Shown: in pieces, positions 54,128 through 60,305 of the stretch
How positions within the stretch are numbered: position 1 is the stretch's first letter
Layout of the letters: each line of letters opens with the position of its first letter
Source: Desulfobacula sp.
Lineage (GTDB): Bacteria; Desulfobacterota; Desulfobacteria; Desulfobacterales; Desulfobacteraceae
Length of the DNA stretch: 60,305 nucleotides
Assembly (NCBI RefSeq): GCF_014237455.1
Contig: NZ_JABZFL010000029.1
Location: 1 to 60,305, forward strand
Direction of reading: 5' to 3'
Translations under genes and position numbers: made by a program
Notes under the pieces: model-generated
The model's input: only the letters and a program-made list of their open reading frames with translations
Databases searched by the model: none
What the model was told of the DNA's origin: nothing

Positions 54128-56236
54128 TCACGCCATATTATTTGCCACAAGTTCGGCGATATCCTGTGTCTTGATATCCTCGTCTTTGTCCAGCTCTTTC
54201 ATACCGTCTTCGATCATGGTTAAGCAGAACGGGCAAGCCACGGCTACCGTCGCCACTTCTTGACCTGCGATTTCTTCTGATCGTTCCACGTTGATTCTTT
54301 TACCAATGGTCTCCTCCATCCACATTCTTCCGCCGCCGGCACCACAGCAGAAACTTTCCTGTCCATGCCGGTCAAGTTCTTTGAGTCCGTCTTTTGATAT
54401 GGCCTCTAAAATTGATCTGGGTTGATCATAAATTGAATTGTACCGCCCCAGATAGCAGGGATCATGGTAGGTCAGAGCGCCTTCCAAAGATTTGGTTAAA
54501 GTAATCTTACCGGATTTTATGAGCTGGTCGATGAAGTCGGTATGATGGATCACTTCATAATTTCCGCCCATTTGCGGGTATTCATGCTTCAGCGCATTAA
54601 GGCAATGGGGGCAGGCTGCGATAATTTTTTTAACCTTGTAATTATTCAGGGTTTCAATGTTTTCCTGGGCCATCATCTGGTACATCATCTCATTACCGAC
54701 ACGTCTGGCAAAGTCGCCGGTGCATTTTTCTTCCTTACCCAGGATGGCAAAGCTGATATTGGCTTTTTGAAGGATTTTGACCAGGCTTTTGGATACTTTT
54801 TTGCTTCGATCATCAAATGACCCGGCACAGCCAACCCAGAGTAAATAGTCAACATCTGCGTCATCCGCCATTGTTTTAACGTCCAGGCCGTCTGCCCACT
54901 CGGCGCGTTTGTCATACCCGATGCCCCAGGGATTGCCGTTGCGCTCAAGGCCTTTAAGGGCCACATTCAACTCCTGGGGGTAGACGCCGGCCATCAAGGA
55001 CTGTCCCTGTCTCATGGCCATGATGCGGGGAACATGCTCAATGGTCACGGGGCAGACTTGTTCACAGGCCCGACAGGTGGTACAGGCCCAGAGTGTGTCT
55101 TCGGAGATCACATCACCAATGAGCGGCTTTTTGCTGTTAAGCTCAGCCATTTGGGCTTTAATTTCTTCATTTTGTTCGGGATCGCCGTCCTCTTTTATAG
55201 TGGCGGCTAACTTAGCTCTTTTAATAAGGTTGTCTGCATTATCGAAGAGTTCAGCTTTCAGTGTATCATTGAAGTCATGCAGGTTTAACGGTTTGTCAGT
55301 GGTATAAGTGGGGCAGACCTCTTTACATCGGCCGCACTCGGTACAGGTGTAAAGATCCAGACCCTGTTTCCAGTTAAGCTGATGGATATGGTTGATCCCC
55401 AGGGATTCATCTTCCCAGACGGATTCATCTTCCAAATCCAGAAGTTTGGTCTTTTCATGGGGATATCCCAGATTCTTTAAAAACACATTGGGAAGTGCTG
55501 TAATGACATGAAAGTGTTTTCCCAGGGGCAGAAAATTAAGAAAAGTCAACTGGGTAATGATGTGCAGCCAGAACATAGTGGTCAGGATAAGCCTGTTGGC
55601 ATCGGCACTGAAACCGGATATGAGGCTTGCTGCTCCCACGGAAACAGGTGTCCAGAGGAACTCGGAACCATATTGGGGGTTATTAAAAAAATGAAGATGA
55701 TCAGGGTTATTATGCAGCATAATCAAGTTATACCGGGCGCCATCAAGTAAGAGATCGGAAATCATCAAAACCCCGATCATGCCTAAAACAAAATAGGCTT
55801 CCCATGTATTATGCAACCGTGTGGGTTTAAGAACGGCCCGGCGAAAGATGGCGTAAACAGCCATCAGCAAAACAATGCCTTCCATGACGTCTTTTAAGGC
55901 GATATACAGATACCCCAGTATGGAACCGTCTCCAAATAAAGGCAGCTGAAATCCTTTTACAAAGCCCTCTCCATATAAATTCAGGCTGCGGATTAACAGG
56001 ATACAAAATCCCCAAAAAATGAAAGCGTGCATGATCCCTGCGGCCCACTCTTTTTTCCTTCCCACCAGTCGCTTCTGAGCCAGTGCGATAATCACGACAT
56101 TCTTAATTCGGTCCATGATATGATTGACCCGATCCGTGGGTTCAAGTGCCATCAGCAATTGAATTTTTTGAACCATTGTGCGGCCAAAAATCGCCAGCCC
56201 GACAATCAGCAGTAAAGACATAAAAAGTGGGTTCAT
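54128..56236 (-). CDS. Membrane Fe-S EtfAB:quinone oxidoreductase (FadF/HdrD-like, EMO type)
   Basis: A 702-residue protein. Residues 1-270 hold about six membrane helices of the nitrate reductase gamma/cytochrome b type. Then come two 4Fe-4S motifs (C-T-E-C-G-R-C-K-E-V-C-P near residue 300 and C-T-T-C-R-A-C-E-Q-V-C-P near 385), and two CCG-type domains with H-D-P-C-Y-L-G-R and F-C-C-G-A-G-G-G near residue 640. Such proteins take electrons from EtfAB and pass them to menaquinone. It is 12 bp after etfA, so EtfBA and this protein form one unit, as in many syntrophs and sulfate reducers. A heterodisulfide-reductase-type non-cubane cluster is expected at the CCG sites. Confidence 0.92.
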   Translation of the reverse strand: MNPLFMSLLLIVGLAIFGRTMVQKIQLLMALEPTDRVNHIMDRIKNVVIIALAQKRLVGRKKEWAAGIMHAFIFWGFCILLIRSLNLYGEGFVKGFQLPLFGDGSILGYLYIALKDVMEGIVLLMAVYAIFRRAVLKPTRLHNTWEAYFVLGMIGVLMISDLLLDGARYNLIMLHNNPDHLHFFNNPQYGSEFLWTPVSVGAASLISGFSADANRLILTTMFWLHIITQLTFLNFLPLGKHFHVITALPNVFLKNLGYPHEKTKLLDLEDESVWEDESLGINHIHQLNWKQGLDLYTCTECGRCKEVCPTYTTDKPLNLHDFNDTLKAELFDNADNLIKRAKLAATIKEDGDPEQNEEIKAQMAELNSKKPLIGDVISEDTLWACTTCRACEQVCPVTIEHVPRIMAMRQGQSLMAGVYPQELNVALKGLERNGNPWGIGYDKRAEWADGLDVKTMADDADVDYLLWVGCAGSFDDRSKKVSKSLVKILQKANISFAILGKEEKCTGDFARRVGNEMMYQMMAQENIETLNNYKVKKIIAACPHCLNALKHEYPQMGGNYEVIHHTDFIDQLIKSGKITLTKSLEGALTYHDPCYLGRYNSIYDQPRSILEAISKDGLKELDRHGQESFCCGAGGGRMWMEETIGKRINVERSEEIAGQEVATVAVACPFCLTMIEDGMKELDKDEDIKTQDIAELVANNMA

Positions 56237-56248
56237 GGGTACCTCTTC

Positions 56249-57208
56249 CTAACTTCTAATTTTATTAATCTCTTCACGGAGAATCGGAACCACTTCAAAG
56301 AGGTCTCCGACAATACCATAGTCAGCCACGTTAAAGATGGGTGCTTCAGGATCTTTATTAACCGCCAGAATCGTTTTTGAACCGTTCATTCCCGCAAGGT
56401 GCTGAATGGCTCCAGAGATACCGATTGCCATATAAAGGGTTGGCGCAACGATTTTACCGGTTTGCCCGACCTGCTTGTTATGTGCCATAAAACCGCCATC
56501 CACCATGGCGCGGGAAGAACCAAATCCTGCGGAAAGATCATTGGCCAGTTCTTTGACAAGATCTATACCGGCTTGATCCTTGGCACCCCGCCCTACTGAA
56601 ATAACAACGTCGGCATCGGCAAGATCGATTTCTCCGCTGGCATCTGATACGAGTTCCTTGATCACGGTCTTTAAATCAGGTGCCGGGGCAGAAAGCTTGA
56701 CCACATTTTCGGTTCCGCTTATGCCTTCGTCTGCCTCAAATGCGCCTGCTCTGACAACTGCTACAAGTCGTTCAGTATTTACTTTAACACGTTGCATTAC
56801 TTTATTTGCAATGGCGGGTCTTGTTACTTCTATTTGATCTCCATCAAGCGTTACATCGGTAATTTCAGTTGCGCACGCGGCCTCTAATTGAGCGGCTACT
56901 CTCGGCGCCACCGCTTTACCGCTTTCGGAAAAACCAAACCAGATCAGGTTGGCTTCAAATTGATTGGCTGCGTCAACGACACAGGATGCAAAAGGTCCTG
57001 CTGAAAAAAGTTCAAGATTGGCATCATCGGCAATATACTGGGTATCTGATCCGGCATTTGCCAAATCTGACGCCAATAATTCGATATTGGATCCAATCGC
57101 CACGACAGCGGTCTGGGCGCCAATGGCTTTGGCTTTTGATAAAAGTTCAGCTGTGCTGCCTTTTAGTACACCTTGTTTGATATCTGCTATTACAAGTACT
57201 TTAGCCAT
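56249..57208 (-). CDS. etfA: Electron transfer flavoprotein alpha subunit
   Basis: A 319-residue EtfA. The N-terminal half is the alpha/beta adenine-nucleotide hydrolase-like domain. The C-terminal FAD domain has V-S-V-G-R-G-A-K-D near residue 208, G-S-S-R-A-M-V-D near residue 235, Q-V-G-Q-T-G-K and I-G-I-S-G-A-I-Q-H-L-A-G-M near residue 270. It takes electrons from acyl-CoA dehydrogenases with EtfB. It is in the etfBA-oxidoreductase operon. AAGGAAAAC precedes ATG 57208. Confidence 0.94.
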   Translation of the reverse strand: MAKVLVIADIKQGVLKGSTAELLSKAKAIGAQTAVVAIGSNIELLASDLANAGSDTQYIADDANLELFSAGPFASCVVDAANQFEANLIWFGFSESGKAVAPRVAAQLEAACATEITDVTLDGDQIEVTRPAIANKVMQRVKVNTERLVAVVRAGAFEADEGISGTENVVKLSAPAPDLKTVIKELVSDASGEIDLADADVVISVGRGAKDQAGIDLVKELANDLSAGFGSSRAMVDGGFMAHNKQVGQTGKIVAPTLYMAIGISGAIQHLAGMNGSKTILAVNKDPEAPIFNVADYGIVGDLFEVVPILREEINKIRS

Positions 57209-57252
57209 AATATTGTTTTCCTTATTTAAAATCGGGTAATATGCGATTAGTA

Positions 57253-58035
57253 TTATAAAACCTTTGCTTCATTGGCCAGAAGATCGACGACCCTGGCTGT
57301 GATTTCAGCTGCATCGCCTTCAAATTTCTGTCCGGCCTGGCGTGATTCCGAAGCCATAAATTCAGCAACTTCCGACTTAAGCGCAGCACCTCCGACTTCA
57401 TCGAGCGAAGTCCCTAATGCTGCCAGATCCATTACTTCGATCTTCTTTTTCTTGGCCATCATGATGCCGCGCATTGCGGGCAGTCGAGGTTCATTAATAC
57501 TATCACTAACCGTTACCACGGCAGGTAATTCAACTTCAACAATTTCTGTTCCGGCATCTCCCAGCCGGGAAACTTTAACATGCTGGTCGTCCACGACTTC
57601 GATGTCAATTACATTACTGACGCATGGTATTCCCAAACCCTCTGCTAAAATAATCCCGGTCTGGCCGCTGTCTGTATCCTGGGCCTGTTTCCCAGTGATA
57701 ACAAGATCATACTCACCTTTCTCATAGACCTTTTGCAGCACGTTGGCAAAAACAAATGAATCCGCCTTATCCAAGGCGGGATCATCAATATGAATACCAT
57801 TTTCAATTCCCATGGCATAGCATTTTCGGATCATATCGGTGTTATCACTACCGCCGATGCTCACCAGGGTTGTCTCGGCCCCGTTATTTTCCTTTAACTG
57901 GACAGCGGCTTCCACTGCATTTTCGTCCCAGGCGTTTATAACATATTGCAACCCGTCTTCGACAATGGCGCCGTTCTCCACGTGAATAGTCAATTCCACA
58001 TCTACTACTTTTTTTGCTGTTGTGAGAATTTTCAA
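57253..58035 (-). CDS. etfB: Electron transfer flavoprotein beta subunit
   Basis: A 260-residue EtfB. It has I-N-A-W-D-E-N-A-V-E-A-A near residue 31, G-K-Q-A-Q-D-T-D-S-G-Q-T-G near residue 120 and the EtfB signature near residues 150-200 (V-S-R-L-G-D-A-G, R-L-P-A-M-R-G-I-M-M-A-K-K-K). The second subunit completes the EtfAB dimer. The start is TTG 58035 after AGGAGG. Sequence alone does not show whether it is bifurcating; the partner membrane oxidoreductase points to a quinone-linked, non-bifurcating form. Confidence 0.93.
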   Translation of the reverse strand: MKILTTAKKVVDVELTIHVENGAIVEDGLQYVINAWDENAVEAAVQLKENNGAETTLVSIGGSDNTDMIRKCYAMGIENGIHIDDPALDKADSFVFANVLQKVYEKGEYDLVITGKQAQDTDSGQTGIILAEGLGIPCVSNVIDIEVVDDQHVKVSRLGDAGTEIVEVELPAVVTVSDSINEPRLPAMRGIMMAKKKKIEVMDLAALGTSLDEVGGAALKSEVAEFMASESRQAGQKFEGDAAEITARVVDLLANEAKVL

Positions 58036-58107
58036 ATTATCCTCCTATTAATTATTTTTTTTGATTTGATCGCTTTCAGGTAAATTTGTGATATCCTTTT
58101 CGCATCT

Positions 58108-58938
58108 TTATCTTCTCTTGATGCGGTTTTCACCGCAAACTATTATTAATCCAGATTCCTCAACAGGAAAGGCAAGCGTCATATTAAGGGCCTGCCCCAT
58201 TTCTACGGCAAGGGAGGTGGGTCTTGAGTTAGAAATCATCACCGGCAAACGCGCTCTGGCAGCTTTTTGAACAAGTTCATAACTGATTCTTGAAGATAGA
58301 ACCAGGATGCTGGCATCAGACAGTGTACCGTCCATAAAGATTTTTCCAATCGCCTTGTCAAGCGCATTATGCCGACCCACATCCTCAGCAAAAGAAATCG
58401 CTTGCAGCTGGTCATCAAATATGATTGCAGCGTGTGACCCCCGGGTTCTCTGATAGTATTTCTGATTTTTGGAAAGTTTACCAATGCAATCAAAAACGTG
58501 ATTAATTTCAACCTCAAAGCCATTTTCCGCCGGCGTTAATATCTGGTTGAGTTCCTTCATCATCTCCTTACCACAGATACCGCAACTGGTCTGGCTGACA
58601 AAGCCCCTTCTTTCAAGAAGATGCGGAATCTTTTCACGGCGCTCGGGTTTGAGCCAGATATCAATAATATTTGGGTCCAGATCTTTATCATATCCAATGG
58701 TCTTAAAATCATCCGGAGTATCCGCAATCCCCTCCCCTAAACAGAATCCTGCCGCGTGAAATACCTCTTCCCCGGGTGTTCTCATCACTACTGAGTAGTC
58801 CTTATCATCAATGCGGATCAAAAAGGGTTCCTCTCCTATCAATTCCAGATCCATTGTCTGGTCGAGAGTACCGGTCCTGCCGTCTCCTGTTTCACACCGA
58901 AGCGTTTGATAAAATTTGGTATTCTTTCCTGCACTCAA
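58108..58938 (-). CDS. fdhD: Formate dehydrogenase accessory sulfurtransferase FdhD
   Basis: A 276-residue FdhD. It inserts the sulfido ligand on the bis-MGD cofactor of formate dehydrogenase, taking sulfur from IscS. The catalytic C-G-I-C is in Q-T-S-C-G-I-C-G-K near residue 118. Other landmarks are the R-T-P-G-E-E near residue 50, T-R-G-S-H-A-A, and D-V-G-R-H-N-A-L-D-K near residue 190. The start is TTG 58938 after AGGAG. It is 40 bp after fdhA, so fdhA-fdhD is one unit. Confidence 0.93.
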   Translation of the reverse strand: MSAGKNTKFYQTLRCETGDGRTGTLDQTMDLELIGEEPFLIRIDDKDYSVVMRTPGEEVFHAAGFCLGEGIADTPDDFKTIGYDKDLDPNIIDIWLKPERREKIPHLLERRGFVSQTSCGICGKEMMKELNQILTPAENGFEVEINHVFDCIGKLSKNQKYYQRTRGSHAAIIFDDQLQAISFAEDVGRHNALDKAIGKIFMDGTLSDASILVLSSRISYELVQKAARARLPVMISNSRPTSLAVEMGQALNMTLAFPVEESGLIIVCGENRIKRR

Positions 58939-58978
58939 TTGTTCCTGCTCCTATTATCAAACTGCCTGATGAAAAATT

Positions 58979-60305
58979 CTAAACTTTTGCAAGTTTTACA
59001 GCACAAACCTTGAGCTCCGGAATTTTGGCAATGGGATCATAAGCCGGATTGGTCAACTTATTGACCCTGGCCTCTTCAAAATGGAAAGGCATAAAAACCA
59101 CACCTTTTTTCACCCGGTCTGTGATGGTAATCCGTGTTTCAATTTCTCCTCTCCTGGAAGCCATTTTGATCTTATGGCCGTCACCGATATCAAGTGACTT
59201 TGCATCTTCAGGATGAATTTCAAGAAATCCTTCAGGCACTTCATTATCAAGAGCCTTGGAATTTCGGGTCATGGTACCGGTATGATAATGGGCATAAACG
59301 CGTCCGGTGGTCATCCAGAACGGATATTCATCATCCACCACTTCTGCCGGCGGTTTATATTCAATGGCGTGGAAAAGCCCCTTTCCCCGGGAAAACTTCC
59401 CATCCTTGTGAAGGAACGGGGTTCCCGGATGTTCAAGGGATGGGCATGGCCATTGAAGCCCCGGCCCTTCAATGCGTTCATAGGTGATCCCGGCATAAGA
59501 AGGGGTAAGTTCTGCAATTTCCTTGAATATGTCCTCAGGAGAATCATAGTTCATTTCATACCCGATACGGTTGGAAATATCCATAATAATCTGCCAGTCC
59601 TGCCGGGCGTCGCCAACGGGTTCAACAGCCTTTCTCACACGCGACACCCGTCTTTCCGTATTGACAAAGGTGCCGTCCTTTTCTGCAAAGGAAACCCCGG
59701 GCAGCACCACATGGGCAAGCTTAGCCGTCGGTGTGAGGAAAATATCCTGAACAATAAGGAGTTCTATCTTTTCAAGTGCTTTTACCACATGATCTGCATC
59801 CGGATCCGACACCACCGGGTTTTCACCCATGATCCAGAGCGCCTTAACCTCTTCCTTTTCAATGCCGTCCATTAACTCGGGAATGGTCAATCCGATGTTA
59901 GTCGGCAATTCATCCACGCCCCAGGCCTGGGCAAATTTTTTATTGTCAGGCCCGATGGTTACGGGCTGGTACCCTGTATAAAAATTGGGAAGCCCGCCCA
60001 TGTCGCAGGCGCCCTGCACATTATTCTGGCCTCTAAGAGGATTAACCCCGGTTCCGACTCTTCCGATATTTCCGGTCAGCATGGATAAATTGGCAAGGGA
60101 TTTTACATTGTCGACCCCGGTGGTATGCTGGGTTATACCCATGCAGTAAACAATAGAGGCCCTTTTGGCTTTGCCATATTCTTCAGCAAGGGCTTCGATA
60201 TCTTCTTGGGATACGCCGGTAATCTGTGAGGTTTTTTCAATACTGACGGTATCCATCTGTTTTTTAAATAGGTCAAACTCCTCTGTATTTTTTGCAATAA
60301 ATGTC
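58979..60305 (-). CDS. fdhA: Formate dehydrogenase catalytic subunit, C-terminal part (partial)
   Basis: The frame is open to the window edge and gives the last about 442 residues of a molybdopterin oxidoreductase of the formate dehydrogenase type: G-I-T-Q-H-T-T-G-V-D-N, N-P-L-R-G-Q-N-N-V-Q-G-A-C-D-M-G, W-I-M-G-E-N-P and a C-terminal MoCo-binding domain with T-G-R-V-Y-A-H-Y-H-T-G-T-M-T-R. It oxidises formate or reduces CO2 with a bis-MGD Mo or W centre. The 4Fe-4S and Sec/Cys active site are before the window start, so whether it carries selenocysteine is not visible. The FdhD gene follows. Confidence 0.93.
   Translation of the reverse strand, partial: TFIAKNTEEFDLFKKQMDTVSIEKTSQITGVSQEDIEALAEEYGKAKRASIVYCMGITQHTTGVDNVKSLANLSMLTGNIGRVGTGVNPLRGQNNVQGACDMGGLPNFYTGYQPVTIGPDNKKFAQAWGVDELPTNIGLTIPELMDGIEKEEVKALWIMGENPVVSDPDADHVVKALEKIELLIVQDIFLTPTAKLAHVVLPGVSFAEKDGTFVNTERRVSRVRKAVEPVGDARQDWQIIMDISNRIGYEMNYDSPEDIFKEIAELTPSYAGITYERIEGPGLQWPCPSLEHPGTPFLHKDGKFSRGKGLFHAIEYKPPAEVVDDEYPFWMTTGRVYAHYHTGTMTRNSKALDNEVPEGFLEIHPEDAKSLDIGDGHKIKMASRRGEIETRITITDRVKKGVVFMPFHFEEARVNKLTNPAYDPIAKIPELKVCAVKLAKV

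Noticed and set aside
1-60305. CRISPR arrays, tRNA, rRNA, complete IS elements
   Set aside because: I looked for regular direct repeats, cloverleaf ends and transposase motifs and saw none that hold up.

Overview
The window (about 60 kb) looks like a chromosomal segment of a sulfate-reducing deltaproteobacterium (Desulfobacterota), probably of the Desulfobacteraceae type. This is inferred from gene content: a tungsten aldehyde:ferredoxin oxidoreductase, a formate dehydrogenase with FdhD, EtfBA with a membrane Fe-S EtfAB:quinone oxidoreductase, multihaem cytochromes with an NrfCD-type quinol module, cupin-type XRE regulators, a DUF362 ferredoxin protein and a likely selenocysteine flavoprotein. 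No rRNA, tRNA, CRISPR array or intact insertion sequence was seen.

Layout. 1-770: gene remnants (end of an enoyl-CoA hydratase, a cut serine hydrolase running into the tail of a flavin reductase). 867-7919: azlCD amino-acid exporter (minus) divergent from a plus-strand group: XRE-cupin regulator, a GNAT/SDR gene chimera, a cysteine-desulfurase-like PLP enzyme, a small cupin, AOR and a YkgJ cysteine-cluster protein. 8083-14299: carB, an AcuI-type acryloyl-CoA reductase, a MaoC-like hot-dog protein, a B3/4-domain protein and a second YkgJ protein; the last two have damaged or non-canonical 5' ends. 14355-19561: acyl-CoA synthetase with its own XRE-cupin regulator, Mut7-C RNase protein, a polytopic membrane protein and endonuclease IV. 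19858-26782: a selenocysteine-type NAD(P)H/FAD disulfide reductase, then pyrD-pyrK-pyrE with a DASS-type transporter and an M20 peptidase.

26816-31711 (minus) is a compact respiratory operon: anchored tetrahaem cytochrome c, Tat-exported ferredoxin subunit, NrfD membrane subunit, octahaem HAO-family cytochrome and a small exported protein, with a good terminator after the octahaem gene. It probably carries quinol electrons to a periplasmic nitrogen-oxide or hydroxylamine reductase. 31890-39846: Nudix hydrolase, HrpB helicase, IlvY regulator divergent from ilvC, an MFS transporter and a DUF362 ferredoxin protein.

39862-53916 is an AT-rich defence island, all on the minus strand: a CoiA-like nuclease, a small alkyltransferase-like protein, a Gabija pair (gajA-gajB), a tightly linked trio (PLD-nuclease/SNF2-type helicase, large Eco57I-type adenine methyltransferase, SMC/RecF-like ATPase) and orphan antitoxin-like genes. 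The trio does not match a named defence system I can recall and is the best candidate for a poorly described restriction-like system. 54128-60305 (minus) carries fdhA (cut by the window edge), fdhD, etfB, etfA and a membrane Fe-S oxidoreductase, an electron-transfer unit linking acyl-CoA oxidation, formate and the quinone pool.

The two most striking observations are (i) an in-frame TGA at the active-site cysteine position of the 19858 flavoprotein, followed at the right distance by a stem-loop whose GGTCT loop is that of the classical bacterial SECIS, and (ii) the three-gene helicase/methyltransferase/ATPase operon beside Gabija.
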